Part shown: piece by piece, positions 44,327 through 57,740 of the stretch
How positions within the stretch are numbered: the first letter of the stretch is position 1
Layout: every line of letters begins with the position of its first letter
The notes under the pieces: model-generated
What the model was told of the DNA's origin: nothing
Databases searched by the model: none
The model's input: the letters and a program-made list of their open reading frames with translations, nothing else
Origin: Triplophysa rosa
Lineage: Eukaryota > Chordata > Actinopteri > Cypriniformes > Nemacheilidae
DNA length: 64,000 nucleotides
Direction of reading: 5' to 3'
Assembly (NCBI RefSeq): GCF_024868665.1
Contig: NC_079895.1
Span: 8,253,069 to 8,317,068 of the forward strand
Made by a program: the position numbers and the translations under genes

Positions 44327-45600
44327 AGCTTTGGCCTCTGGATCCTGAATCTTGGACATTAGCAACTGAATAGAGAGCTTTCATACTGTATATCATTTTA
44401 ATCTTTCATGTTTAGATCCACCAGATGGCTTATTATTAGCAGAGCTGAGGAGAACCAGAGACAAATGGTGTTGTCTTTTTAGGGGGATCAGCAGGAAAAT
44501 GGCATTCATATAGGCCGAGCATTGGATAATTGTATATGTGGCTGTGCAGAGCCGCATCCATCTTCAGCCTATAAATCATAAAGCTATTAATAACAGACAG
44601 ATGCAGGTCCAAAGGAATGATGTGCCTTCTGATAGGGTGCAAGAAATATGGGTTGGAAAGTAAAACGTGGAAGATGTATTATCAGCATATGATGTCATAT
44701 ATCTTATCTTATGAAATATCAGGTTAAAATTGCTTCACTTTTCTCAACCTAATCCATATTTGAATTGCAACAGAGAAATATGACCAATTGTGCTACAAAG
44801 TACAAAACGGTCAGTCAGTTTAGAAATTAGTTTTTTTTGTAGAAATTGGATATATGAGTGGTTTTTAGCTGATGACTTTTAAAAATAAACTTCATCGATG
44901 TTACCTGTAATGAAGGCAGTTAGATTCGGTCATTAAATATGATTTTTGATTGATTTCACAGTTTACATTATAAAATTATGCCTGTTTTTATATTTAAATA
45001 TGAAAATATGGATTTTTAATTGATTACAATTTAAGCATTTGGTAAATTCCCTGTATTGTAACGTACATTGGCTAAATCTGCGCGCTGTGGATAACTTGGC
45101 TGGATTTGATAATTGAATTTCTCCAAGATCTGGTAATAACACACTTTGGCAGATGTGTAATGGTGCGATGGGATTCAGGGTGGTGTGTCTGGGTTGGGGT
45201 TGTGGTGGGGGGGTCTGTTCTCTGTTTTATTTCATCTCTGTGCACTTTGCATTTGGCTGTCCTGCTCTCCACCTCTCTGTCGGCCCTCCAAAAGGAAACA
45301 ATAAGGTTTAATCTCCTCAGCTGACAATGATGCATGGCGGGATGAAAAACACTTTTCAGGTGTTGTCATTAAAAAGCCATTTCTCCATAGCCCCGCTGAA
45401 AGAAACCCCAAAGAAAGGCCCCAAAGTGTAATGCTTTAATACCCCTCAAGCTTTTCATTGGCATCTGCAGAGAACAAGCTGTCGGGATTGTCTTCTCTTT
45501 TTCAATTACTTGATCTTTTCAACTTTCTTCGAAATGAAAAACGCACCCACGGCGGAGCTCTGGTGCAGAATCCAGTCCCTGTTTCCAACTGCTCTCATTC

Positions 45601-45602
<2 letters not shown>
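43366..45602. other. intergenic with a (CT)n run; 44.04-44.28 kb may be regulatory
   Basis: No gene recognised. The 44040-44280 interval has enhancer-like composition directly before the (CT)n run. Confidence 0.4.
44294..44323 (+). repeat. (CT)n microsatellite
   Basis: A pure CT run of 30 bp. Confidence 0.95.

Positions 45603-45637
<35 letters not shown>
45603..45637 (+). repeat. (TG)n microsatellite
   Basis: About 17 TG units. The apparent cysteine/valine repeats in frames here are artefacts. Confidence 0.97.
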
Positions 45638-45639
<2 letters not shown>

Positions 45640-48319
45640 CACTTAATCAAATTCTTATTGTTTATGAACTGTTTAGAAACTGGCAAAGCAGCTTCATTTT
45701 GATCAAAACTGCTGCAGCGTGTTATTATTAACCTTGCCAATATATGTTTAATGATTCTGTTTATCAGAAGTGATTTCAATGTCTGCCGATTCGTCTCCAC
45801 TTTATCAAACTTACATGTCACACTGAATTGTTGGTAATGCAGGCCAGTGTATTGTATGAACACAAACTATGATGATGAAATATCGTGCAAAACGAGTGGT
45901 CCTGAAAGTAGCCTGTAAATGGTCTACAAACTCAAGGATTTCATGTAACCTGTCAAACATTCTTCCACATTGTGAAACACAAATGAGCTTATATGGGATT
46001 CTCGCTATTAATATGTAATCAATGTAAAGGGTGTCTGAAGATCAGATTTTTCTACAATAGATCAGATGAGTGAAGTTTATGATTTCAAGCTGTTGAAATG
46101 ACCCTGTGGGGCACTTCTGTGTGGTCTTGCATGACTTGTGTATCACTTAAAGTGAAACATGACCCTGATTGTCTCCTTTAAGACGTTTGACACCTGTATC
46201 GTGGTGAGTGTTTTGATCTAAGCGGGACAGGTGGTAAACGCGATGAGAATGGGACACGCGCTTTGGCAATGAGACGTCGTTTTACGAGATCACAGCTCCG
46301 CAATATTTACGTTACAAGAGATGAGATTAAAGCACCTTTTCAGTGAGGGTGCATGAACTCCAAAACAGATCAAATAAAGAAATGCCATCCTCTCTCCATA
46401 GAACTTCCTGTCTTCTACAAAAAAAAAGATGCACAGCATTTTGCGAAACGAGTGTGGGTTTACACCCCTGCAGTCTTGCGCCAAAGCAGTTGCATGATGC
46501 TTTGGGGCAAACAGTGAACCGAAACCTTTTGATTTCAAAATGAAAAACAAAATGTGTATTAGTGCGTCTGTCTGTTGTTTTACTCTTTATTTGTTTGTTT
46601 GTTTGTCTGTGGTAGGGTTGACTGCTGCTAAAAACTATACTCTCCCCGTTCCTTTCAAAGACGAGCATTTCAAAGCCACAAGGGTGCCGTGTTTTAACAA
46701 CCGGTTGAAGTTCAGACTGATGCATGTATCGAACGGGTGATGTGGGGGCGTGCGGATGCACGAGACAGATGAGAGACACGAGGAAGCTCAGTGGAACAAA
46801 GTACATGAACATCGCTCTTCATCTCCCTTCCCGGGCTCTTATGATTTATATATGACCGTTTGAGTTTATTATAGGCTAATGAACATGTGTTTTCATTTAT
46901 ATGTGCTTTGTGAGGAACACCTCAGAAAAGCAACGCCTCTGAATGACTTCAAAAGCCAACACGAATCTGAACTGCACTACTTTCTTTGTAAAAAAAATGC
47001 TTGTTGTCGATTTAACACCCCCGCATTGTTGCAGCTCCGCTTAATTTTGCGCCGAACAAGTCACTTTATTTATAACAGCAAAATTCTCCAGTGGCTAATT
47101 ACGGCATGGCTCTCGCAGTTAGAGGAGCTGCACCCAAAAAAATTAAGTGACGTTTTGCCGGTGCTGTATTTGTAGCTCAAAAAAGGCCCGTGTCAGAGTT
47201 CCACTCATTACAAGTGTTTGGCCAACAAATCACTTTACACAGCTGCATGAAAGCGGGATCACGCAGTGGCAAGGTTGCTTCCTACTGTGCCGTATTAAGA
47301 GGATCTGACGAGTGTGGGAGAGCGGGGCCGGATCGTTGGCTCAGTACCGAGCTCCGGCACTTAGTAGATCATTAGCTGGAGTTTCATTGGAAAGTACACA
47401 CATATACGCGCGCACACACAGACACCACATGCTGAAATGCTTGATCCTGCAGAGGCCTGGGATAGCTGAAACAGTAACGGATATTTCCCTTAAATGGAGT
47501 TAGTTACTTCTGAAAGTACAGTAACACATTTGAATATTGAGTTAATAATTATAAAAACAAAGGTAATGCATATATCTTTTTGAATGGAAGGTAACTCTCT
47601 GATGGCAACAGCAGATTACGGGGTCCCACCTGTGTGCTTCAGGGCACAGCCCCTTCCCCAAGGGTAGCCTTCAGGGTTAGCTTAAAAAATCCATAGCGTG
47701 GCATGAGACACACAGGGAGACGAGATTGGTCGGTTTGAATGGAAGTCAATGGAAGAGTCCTCAGTACAGTAAGTATTGCTTTTGTATGAAAACAACTTGT
47801 CACATAATAAATTGACTGTCTGTCCATTAATCTTCAGCATGTTTGGCCTGACGTGACATTTATTTTGGAGTGCACTATATTTGGAGTTTACTGAAAGAAA
47901 TAGAAGACCTTTTGTGACAGGTATGATTGATTTTAAAGCACTATGGCTTCTAAAAATGGTGACTGACTGTTTTAAAACTGAAAGTGATTCAGTGACATCA
48001 GGTCCATTATATGATTGGCTTACAAGGCGGATGTAATCCAAGTTGACCATTATGCTTTCTCCAATGATATAGATGCCGAGGTTGCCATATCCTCTTTTAT
48101 TAAGTGCATCTCTGGGGCAGAGCAAATCAACCACTGTTTTGATGCACCACAGGTTTTTTTTCCATTACAAATAATAAACTGGATTCTACTGGAGAATATT
48201 TAGAGTGATTTATGTTTATCTGCAGGGTTGTTGTTCTCCACAATAAGCCTTTTGACAAAAAAAAGGAGATGTTAAAGGCTCTTCATTGAATCATTCACCC
48301 AAAAATGGTTACTCTAGGA
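45638..48319. other. intergenic; 46.98-47.36 kb enhancer-like
   Basis: No gene recognised. Frames of 161 codons (minus 46327-46812) and 150 codons (minus 47682-48134) have no recognisable domain and are unlikely to be genes. The stretch 46980-47360 has CACTTTATTTATAACAGC and GGCTAATTACGGC motifs and balanced GC. Confidence 0.4.
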
Positions 48320-49287
48320 CAGTGTTACTCATTGCGCGGCTCGCGAGCCTCCTGCGGCTCGCCAAGCTTTAATTCATGGCTCGTATGGCAGTAAATAATA
48401 TGGTGAAATGATCACGCAGTCAAAATAGTTAATTCATAAAAAAACATAAAAAATAAGCAAGACATAACCCATTAGAAAATTCTGTGTCTGCTCTATAACA
48501 AATCATTTATATAAAAGTACCAAAAAAAGCGGAATAAAATATGAAAATATAGTCAAAAAAGATACTGTCTCTTCCGTTACGTCCATTAACGTTACACTGA
48601 CTGACTGCGCAGCTGCCGGTTTTTGGCGCTCTTTCCAGCTCTTAACACTTGACGTTAGCTACTGCTATTTCCAACATTTCATGCTAGTTAGCTTGTGTTA
48701 TACACGGACTACAAATGGATCGATTTCTTATCAAACAATGTAGTGCACCAAGTGGACAGCAACAAAGCAATGTGACGGTGACAAAAGAGGGAACTAAAGA
48801 TTCGGAGCATGCAACAACTGCAAATCAACAGAAAGATGACGGAGACGGAGTTTGTGGCGAGTCAGCACCTGCTAAAAAGAGAAAGGTACGAGTCATACAA
48901 GATGAGCATAGAAAATTTCAAGAAAAGTGGACAGATGAATTTTTATTTGTTCTCCACGGATCGAACCCTTTGTGTTTACTATGCAAACAAACCCGCTCTG
49001 GTTTCAAGCGCAGTAGTAATTTGGAGCGCCATTTCCAAATAACGCATCCAAATTTCAATAAAAGTTACCCGCCTGGAAGTGAAATAAGGAAAAGAAAAAT
49101 AGAACAGCTTTCTTCCTCTCTTTATGGACAAAAAGGCTCATACACGTGACAACTTCTACAGCTGAACGTTTAACCGAGGCTTCTTTTGAGATCGCGTGGA
49201 TTTTGGCTCGGGGGAAAAAACCGTGGCTCCCCTATTGACTTTGTCCTATTATTGTGGCTCTCATGAAAAAAATAGTGAAGACCACTG
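48320..49287 (+). mobile_element. internally deleted hAT transposon carrying a BED-finger remnant
   Basis: The left end CAGTGTTACTCATTGCGCGG and the right end, reverse-complemented, CAGTGGTCTTCACTATTTT give short imperfect inverted repeats of the CAGTGNTNCTCA type. CTCTAGGA flanks both sides (48312-48319 and 49288-49295), a perfect 8-bp target duplication diagnostic of hAT elements. The 968-bp copy keeps only the start of the transposase gene. The catalytic and dimerisation regions are absent. Confidence 0.92.
48715..49149 (+). pseudogene. hAT transposase N-terminal fragment, BED-type zinc finger (GTF2IRD2/ZBED-like)
   Basis: A 144-codon frame inside the hAT element. Residues 52-58 (PAKKRKV) form a basic nuclear-localisation signal. 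Residues 68-111 form a BED-type finger with C87, C90, H106 and H111 (C-x2-C-x15-H-x4-H). The following GSEIRKRKIEQL is typical of vertebrate hAT-derived proteins such as GTF2IRD2. After the stop, homology resumes in another frame (codons for AERLTEASFEIAWILARGKK, about 49158-49218) before the element ends, so the gene has a frameshift plus a large 3' deletion. It could at most make a DNA-binding stub able to bind transposon ends. Confidence 0.8.
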
Positions 49288-49295
49288 CTCTAGGA

Positions 49296-52200
49296 CATCA
49301 TGAAGCACCCTTATTTTTAAGAGAGTTCTCTCTAGAACTACAATACCCATCATGCCCAAGCAACAATAATACCATCCAATTTTTTAAACCAGTAGCAGGT
49401 TTCCCATTTACATTTGGGAGTAAATAAAATAATTACTCAAAAAAGTCATGTTTTCTTTTTTGCTTCCTAAATAAAGTCATGTTACCCATCATGCACCGCT
49501 TGTAATGTGTTACCCCCAGCACGGTACATGACTATGTACACGAGGGAGACGTCTGGGGAAAAAGTTAGCTCAGAGCCGGGCTATGTGCAGCATGCTTCAT
49601 TAATGCATTCCCAGAGCGGCAGCCACTCCTAGTCTCCCGCTTACTGTGTGACATCACCAACTGGCAGATTCCCATCCCACTCAGTCCAACAGTGCTCAGA
49701 CTAGCCACGGGGCTGCAGAGAAACCCAGTCATGCTCTTCCACGTACAACTAAGTCTTTACACACAATCATCACACCACCACCGTAAGAGGAGGGCTGGAA
49801 GAATTGGCAGGCCTGTCCACCTAACGAGGAGGGGCCCCGGGATCAAACATCGGCCCACTCTGTGAACCGCCCGACCGGGCGTATGTGTCCGCAGCACCCA
49901 GACACCCAGCCAGCACAAGACGATCCATCAGCTCCTCTTAAATTCCTTGAATCCCGTCCCACAATCATACACCTGCCAAATTGCTCCTTGATATAGCTAT
50001 TTTGAGAATAGAAATATGACGGCCCAGACGTGTTTTCCCTGTCGCCGTGGTAACTGTGTCAGGGATGGTATTTAATTGGCCCGGGTTGTCCATTTCTTCT
50101 GCCTGAAAAAGACCAAACGGAATAGCTCACGGAACCCAAAAGCTCTCCCCGCAGTGATTAAGACGCAGAGTTAAGACACATATGTGAAACGGGTGTTCGC
50201 TACGTCCGAGGCCCTTAGCCCGGCTCCCACACAAGTGAAGCAGGTGCCGAATTCAGCGGCGTTAGATCAACCGGCAACTGTTGCTTTCATACAACCCCTC
50301 TATTCTCTGATATCTGTTTTCATCATCCCCACCATAAATATGACACCTCCGCACGTGCGTGTGTTCAGACGCGGTCATCAGATACTAATCTGCCAATCCG
50401 TCTCCGCAGCAGCCCTAAAACAACCTTTCAAAAGCATACTCGCCGCCGTGCCGCATAACAAGCACGACAGGGGGGCACGAGGGGCTAGACCCCACGTTTA
50501 GGTTATGTCTCTTATGAATCGGAGCTCCTCCATAATTCACAACTCTGCTCTCTGCCTTACTTTCTGTTGACAGTGGTGCGATCAAGGCCCATAATCACAT
50601 CTGACTGAACCGCGCCGAAAGTCCCGTTTGATAGCGGCCCAGTTAGGGAGCTCTCGCACAGGAAGTGGGTCAGAGTTCAGCTCCGTTGGCAGGTGTGTGA
50701 TTTCCCCCCTGAGCAGGACCAGGGGACGGCGGCACGGCCTCGCGGGAGCACTGAGCAGGGTCAGCGGGTGGGCGGCTCAGTGATTGATTGGACAAATCAG
50801 CAGCGGGGTTATTTTCAGTGTTAATCCCTCCACTCACTACCTGCTGTGGCACCGCGTGCCCGTGACTGACTTAAAACAAGTGCAATGTGCCAGTTATGAA
50901 GGATGACATTGAGCTTAAATTAACTGCGGCTGAAGGCCTCCCTCCCACAGCTGAAACACTATCTCTATCCTAAAGAGAGAAAAAGGTTCAATATATTCAA
51001 AAGCAAGTGTAATGCACTGTGCCATTAGGAACATGATGCTGTTTTTAACGTGCATGTGATGCAATAAGCTTATAACTCTGGCAGCATGGCTTTCCATTTA
51101 TTTCACTGAATTTAAACAAATGCTGACAGGAACGTCCTACAGAGCCATACAATACCTTTAAGCACTGATATGGATATAGCAATGGCTGTATTTTACCGCC
51201 AAACTGCATTGTCTTTATTTGGTTTTATTTCTATTATTGTTGTCTTTATTGTCTTTATTTGGTGTAACCAAATCCCAGATGTACTCATTTAACAATATTA
51301 AATAACAATATTAAATTTAAGATAATTTAAATAAATATGTTTTTTATTTGTTTTATTTTGTGTACTAACACAGTTTGTATTTACAGTGCGCTTAAAACCA
51401 TGACATTAAGTCATTGACCATGACAATTGCTATCTGCACAAACTTCATAGCAGGTGTTGTTTTGTCATTATAATGTATCTACTTTTACCCATTTAAAAAA
51501 ATCATTTTCAGAGTTTCATTTTCAGACGAAGGTTGTGGGTACAGTATGTAAAGATGTCATAACTTGTTGTCTCGCATAGCTTAATGTTTGGAGGACAGCA
51601 GCAGTTTGACATCACACTTCACAGTGACAGTGCACTTTGTGTCAGCAAGCTTTGCAAGGCCACCTCTGCTGACCCAATATGACAAATAAGAGATGATCCC
51701 TCTGACAGAATAGCCATAAAGAGACAACTACACCACTTACTAAAACTGTAAAGCGAGTTTCACCTCCAGCCAGGGTTAGCCAAACCAGAATGTCACGCAG
51801 CGTTCATGTTACATCTGTAACCCCTGGATCAACACTCTCTCCCTCACACTTTTTATTTTCTCTCCCTCGCCCATTACCTTCAGCAGTGTGTACAGTCACC
51901 ACTGGCTGTAGTGTGTTTCAGCCATCAATGACATGTTACAGTGTACAATACATCCGCAGTCACCTGCCTGTGCCTTAGTTGTGTGTGGACTTAATGCTGT
52001 ACATTCACCTGAGAGTTAAGTCACTTGTCAGTTTATAATGGCTTGTGCAATCAATATTGACCATTATGCTAAAAACAAATTGTAATGGTTGAACAAGATT
52101 TAATGTACCAAAAAAAAGAGACGGATCTGTGCTGCATGTGGCTGTTAGCACAACATCAAAATAAACCTATTTATTTATATATTTATCTTTCTGATAGTTA

Positions 52201-52407
52201 AATGTTATGATCCTGCAACCAATTTGGCACGTCCTGACTAGTCCTTTACGTTAATTACTAATTAAATTTAAATATACTGTAGATGGTTTGATTAGACGCA
52301 AGAAGTTAACTTCTGGTCTGTGATGGGTTATAATATAACAATTTATTTGAGATTTAATTTATGTTCATATTAATTCATATTAATATTTTATTGTATATTA
52401 ATTGTAT
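49296..52407. other. intergenic; some GC-richer, possibly regulatory segments
   Basis: No gene recognised. The parts 49.55-50.17 kb and 50.50-50.87 kb are GC-richer with balanced composition and may hold enhancers. Frames such as 50184-50501 (105 codons) have no known domain. From 51.2 to 52.4 kb the sequence is AT-rich. Confidence 0.4.
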
Positions 52408-53449
52408 TAAAGGGGGCATTCTTTTGCTGTTTTTGAGGCTTTGATTATGTTTTTTGTGTGTTTAACAGTAGATGTTCATGTTTCTAATATCAAAAAACGC
52501 TTTATATTTCACATATTTCAAGTCTATTCTTCACCGCTGTCCCTCTTCTAACAAAACGACTGGATTTATTCCTGTATATATAAAGTCCCTCCTTCCGAAA
52601 TGCTCTGTTGTGATTGGTTGCCCCTCTCAGTGCACATGTATTCATAAGCTTTGGCTTTTAGCAATAAACAGTAGCAATGGCGTTAACTTCACTTCATCAT
52701 TTAAAAACTAAATGTAACGGAGGTCTGCTAGTGCATGTGCAAACGTCAATCTTTGTTAGAGATCCCGATTTTTTTCCTACTATGGCGAGGGAAATGACAC
52801 CGGACCGCTTAATTGGCGTCAGACCGGTTATATTAATACTAATAACAGAAGCGTTAGTTTTGCCTTTTTAAATTGGACCCGATTGACCAGGAGACATTTG
52901 CAAGCAGGACCTCAAAGGACGTTTCATAGAAGTGTTTTAGAGGTATGCGCACACACACACAATATCAGTGTATTACACAGAACAGCTTTCACAGCCGATA
53001 TTAAAGTCATGGACGCTGTTATTTGACCGTTGGTTGTCTTAGAATGTGTGTAGCTGAATTCTTATTACCAGCTAAAGGACTGTGATGAAAGTGAAAGGAA
53101 TTAAGCGCGCAGCTCAGTCAAATGTTTACAATCTCTGATAACCAAACACTACTCCAGCGGCTCTTCCTCTTCTCTAAGGATGGCCTCGCCTCGCCATTTG
53201 GCGTATTCCCTTGGGCGGAGGTTTTCAAAAACTCGATGATGACATCATTTACGCGGGAAGTAAAGGGCTGTAGTCCGATTCCAGCTGTTCTGTGTAGTCC
53301 TTGAAAAGCGAATTCTGTTAAAGACAGTATCTCGCTTGGCATTGAACTTTGAGCTTTATCATTTTGCAGATATTGTTTATGCTCTAACAGCAACATTACA
53401 CACTAACTAAAGTTTGAAAATTGGCATCACAGGGAAGGGCCACTTTAAA
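52408..53449. mobile_element. possible DNA element with TTAAAG..-type ends
   Basis: TTAAAGGGGGCATTC at the left is weakly mirrored by GGGAAGGGCCACTTTAA at the right. The interior carries words common in fish non-autonomous elements (TGTTGTGATTGGTTGCCC). The terminal match is short, so boundaries are uncertain. Confidence 0.35.
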
Positions 53450-53861
53450 TTAAATTAAAACTACTCAACAGTTATTGTTTCTTTGCAGAGGTATACCGGA
53501 AGTTAAGTTTGGGCCACATAATGTATGTTAATGTTGTTGCTGATGAAACCGTCTATAATAAACGTTTGTGATGAGTGATTTTTAAAATAAATTTGAATAT
53601 TTTTAAATATTTCGAAGCATGTTGTGTTAAATTTTTTACAGTAGTAGCCAAAAGTTTTATCCGTCCTATGTATTTTGATGCATTTCCGAGTAAAATTTTG
53701 AATGAGGAAAAATTGGGCGTGGCTTTAGTCTTTGCGATTTGATTGGCTGTATAAAAACAGCCGTTGCATTTTGAAACGGAACTGGCAGCAGACTGACAGT
53801 TGAAGGGGAGGAGTTAACGGATGCTCCGCCCAAGCCGTCTAACATACGTCATCTAAGATGG
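53450..53861. other. repeat-like flank of the 53.9-kb hAT insertion
   Basis: Contains TGGGCGTGGCTTTAGTC, GATTGGCTGTATAAAAACAG and CTCCGCCCAAGCC, composition typical of fish DNA transposons. The sequence to the right of the hAT (54842-55010, ending CACTGGGACTTTAAAA) looks like its continuation, so the hAT probably split an older repeat. Confidence 0.35.
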
Positions 53862-54833
53862 AGCCCTATTCGGATGGTAATTTTTTGTCCTAAGGACATC
53901 TGTAAAAATAAATCTGCATGGCTCCTTGGTGATAAAACTCATGCATTCGGACAAACATAAATTCACGGTGTAGCTGTGAGTTTGTAATCCTGCGAACCCG
54001 GAGAATGCACTTCTCACGTGCTCAGTCACATGACAATTCGCACAGATTTAATAATTATAATGGAATAAAATCGGTATTTAAAAATGCCAATATTCAAATG
54101 TTTTCATGTTTTTTCTTGTCTTCTTTCTGTTCTTATCATCTCCCTCTCTTTCTAGTGAAGCAGCGATCCTGATCTATCGGTCAAGTTAGCTAGAATTTAT
54201 ATGAACTTGTGTGTGTATATGTTGTGTGTGCTCACATGATGCATCAACGTGATAACATCATCTGGTCATCATACAGACACGTATGATATCATTCGAAGCT
54301 GTAAAGGGTTTACATATAATTGCGTAGATCCACGATAACCACAAAACATTGTGCTTTTGTAAAATAAAGAAAGCTAAAGAAAGGATGCATTTCTGCCATC
54401 TGTGAACTGTTTCTCTCCATTCGCAGAAGCGCTTTAGGTGCGTGTGTGATAAGACGTTATGTGAGTCATGTTGTGCTTTTTATGCTGCCATTTACGGTAT
54501 GGTATGTTCAATGCATCAGACACTATAATCCCTGAACCTTCTAAAGAGCAACACAATGCGATGCTTGTAAGTGGTCAGAACGGACTTACAAATCGTATTT
54601 TGGATTTAACACCTGTTATAAACTCAGAGATGTGGTTTCGGACGGCAACTAAATTACCGCACGACCTTGGTGTTTGTCAAAAAACTAGGTAATTCGGCTG
54701 GGGATTTTTCCGTGGGTGGGGGGAGAAAAACACAGACATTCTGGATTCGGACAGTAAAAAAATCACCATTTACCCCCATAAATGCAAAATATCTTACGTC
54801 CCTATGAGAAACAATTACCATCCGAATAGGGCT
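53862..54833. mobile_element. non-autonomous hAT-type transposon, 972 bp
   Basis: AGCCCTATTCGGATGGTAAT at the left is mirrored by ATTACCATCCGAATAGGGCT at the right: perfect terminal inverted repeats of at least 20 bp. TAAGATGG flanks both sides (53854-53861 and 54834-54841), a perfect 8-bp target duplication. The interior has no recognisable transposase; the 74-codon frame at 54468 has no known domain. The perfect duplication and ends suggest a fairly recent insertion. Confidence 0.9.
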
Positions 54834-54841
54834 TAAGATGG

Positions 54842-56479
54842 ATAGTCATAACAGGGTGGAAGTGCATTTTCAGATTTTAACTAAAGATTATGAGGCCACA
54901 ATTTTTAAAAAAGAATGACCCACATTGATAAACTATTTACAATAAACGCTGCAATATTTCATGAAAAAATAGGCATTGTAATTTTTTATTTCACTGGGAC
55001 TTTAAAAGAAAATATGGTGCACTTAGATATACCCTCTGGACATCACTTCTAGCCACTACTGTATATGAAGAGAAATATATAAGAAAATATAATCATAATT
55101 TTTTTTACCACAGTTTAATGTACTGTGAAATAAATCTTTATCCCCAGTCCATAAAGGCCATTTATGGAAACTAAGCAGTGAAATTTTAAAAATCATTGAA
55201 TTTCAGATGTGAAAAGTACAAGATATCAGAAACGTTCCAATAAATGGTTCTCACTTTTAAAAATAATCAACCCTTGTTCATGAATTTCTGGTCTGCCCAG
55301 ATGTGCTTAAGTATGAGGATGCTGAATAGAAGCCTCAATGCCAGGTTTGGCAGAACACATACAACCGGTGAGTAAGAATTGCGCCTCTTTTAAATTCAAA
55401 CGGTGTATGGTCTTTAAAAATACAGCCCATTTAATTCAGAGAGAGGGTGGAAAATTGTCATGTAAAAGTAAATTACAACTCTTTTTGGTACAAGAGACCT
55501 TACAAATAACATTATAAAAGTAATTCTGTTTCACTATTTACTAAATGCACAATATGTGCAATTTCAAATTGACTGCAAAGTTCTTGTTAATGTAATGCAT
55601 ATACAGTATACAGAATGTTCATTACCACAACAATGAATGTAACAACTGCATGATTTTACAACATAACTAATGCCTGCCGTTATCCAATCCAGGCTATTTT
55701 TATATATTTTCTATAATATCTAGAAATGTTTCTTTCCTCATTTATCTGTTCATCTGTTTCTATTCCTCAGGGCAGCTGAATGCTAATATCGATTGCCTTC
55801 TGCAGTTCTATGCCAATATGAGTCTGATAATGAAAAGGTCTGGAACAGTGTTCAGATTGTGGGGTATTAACTGGCCTCTCTCTCATCCTATCATGGACTC
55901 AGCAGCAGTGTCCAAAGAAAGTGAGATAGTGACCCGTCCGAGTGATAATCGATAGCTCCCCGCTCTGCCTGTATTGTGTTTCTGTTCTAGGGTTCTGTTT
56001 TAATGTTGCTTTTTTCCCTCTTTGGCCTCATTAAAGGATCTGGTTACTCTCAAACAGCTTTTTAATTTAGCCTAATGATTTCTTGCATAATATAGCAGAT
56101 ATGTAGTAAGCCCCAGGGAGCAGAAGCTATCTTCAAGGTGCCTTTAACGTAAGTGAGCTTTGTATTAACGTGAGGCATTTCTATTTCTCCGAATCGAAAC
56201 ATAACATGATATGACATGAAAACAATATGCTATGACATACAAAATTGACGTGAAAATAACACAACTTATGGCCATTTGCTAATGAAACTGAATAAACTGA
56301 AATGCAGATACTACAAGAATTGATAATGATGCCATTTCATTCCATGAAATCACTGTTGCTTACAGAAATTAGAAGTTTGGTCATATTAATGACTTTTAGA
56401 AATTTAGTAGCACTGGCACCCTCACAGTGTCAAGTATTCCTGGTGGGACTATTTTGAGTGTGAGCTAGGACAGGATGTG
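54842..56479. other. intergenic; first 170 bp probably old repeat
   Basis: The end CACTGGGACTTTAAAA near 54992-55008 resembles a transposon terminus. The rest is AT-rich with nothing recognised. Confidence 0.4.
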
Positions 56480-56870
56480 CCGGCCGTGGTTGTGAGCATT
56501 AGTCAAACAGACGGGCCGAGTCCCTCATCATCACTCATCCCAACTTCCTGTGCTCTACACGATCCCTCCTTGTCATTAGTGTGTTTGGCGTAAATTATTT
56601 AGCTGTGCACATGTTTTGGCGAAGTCTAAACGCGGACGACACTCAACTAGGCAAAGTGCTTTCAAGCCCCAGTTGAGAGCTGACACGCTTTCAGAAATGG
56701 ACTCCAAACAACAAACAAACATCCACGCCACTTCAATCGTGCCCAAATTACAGCAGGATCTTAATAGATTTATTGATGCATTTCATGCTTGTTTTGGCGT
56801 GCCGTTATCTGCATACATCACAAACTCGGTATTCCCAGTCACACGGGCCTGCCACTCAATATGAGCCCTG
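56480..56870. promoter_or_regulatory. candidate conserved non-coding block
   Basis: Balanced composition with GTAAATTATTTAGCTGTG, TTAATAGATTTATTGATGC and TTCAAGCCCCAGTTG words. No coding evidence beyond a chance 82-codon frame. Enhancer role inferred. Confidence 0.25.
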
Positions 56871-57529
56871 CCTCTCTCCGTCTGCTCTTAGAGGAAATGA
56901 TGTCTCTCAGCGAATGGAAAAAAAATCCATCAGCCCTTTTCTGAGCTGTCAGAGCTGAAGATTCATGTAATCACCAGTGCGCGTGCATGCTCGACACGGC
57001 TATTCCCCGCTGAAGAGCATTGTACGGCAGCCATGGAGCTACAAAAGATGACATCACACGCAAAGTGGGTAAACATTTCTTGACATGTTTTCAATATGAT
57101 TACATTAGAACAAGCAGCGTTTGATTGAAAAGCTAATATTCAAGCCATGCAAATCATCAATCACAAGGAGCGCGATATTAATTATTCAATAAAACCGTCT
57201 AATTCAAGAATCAATGTTGGGACCAGGGAAGTGACTAGGGGGCTCCCAGCAGAGAGACAGAATAAAAAAAGGAATAGGGAATTACCCTGTCTCAGAGTTG
57301 TGGTCCCCCTCATCCCAAGCTGTCAAAAACAACTGCTGTGCCCCGGTTTCATCTCTCCAAGTTTAAAGATGACTTTGGAAACACTTGATTTTCCCCACCA
57401 AACTCGTTAGGTCTTTGTACCTCATTAGTTTGGGGGGGGCTTCGTCTTCCCTACCTGCCTCTTTACATTTTCCGATTCGTTTTCTTTCTTTCAAAATCAT
57501 CATTATTCACTCTTATGTCTCCCGCTTGC
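56871..57529. other. intergenic, nothing recognised
   Basis: No gene or clear repeat was seen. Confidence 0.45.
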
Positions 57530-57740
57530 AGTTTGAAGTTTCCAATTGGGCACTGTGATCTCCAGCAATTACCAACCAGGCCACAATTAATCCCGGGGAA
57601 TTCATTATTTACAATTCCTTAAACGAACTGATCAATCGGTCCTTCTGTATGGGACCGCTATAACGAAGTGGGTCGGATCTGGCAGGTCTAATCTCATCTA
57701 ATACAAAGCCTTCTGTTATATTCTACTGATGTACGACCTC
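57530..57740. promoter_or_regulatory. candidate conserved non-coding block
   Basis: TTTCCAATTGGGCAC, CACAATTAATCCCGGGG, GAATTCATTATTTAC and CTGATCAATCGG lie within 200 bp. This is a compact set of homeodomain-type and other motifs. Inferred only. Confidence 0.3.

Noticed and set aside
46327..46812. 161-codon minus-strand frame
   Set aside because: No domain, no splice context, and shifted overlapping frames of similar quality exist on both strands.
47682..48134. 150-codon minus-strand frame
   Set aside because: No recognisable domain or signal. Amino-acid composition is that of random AT-rich DNA.
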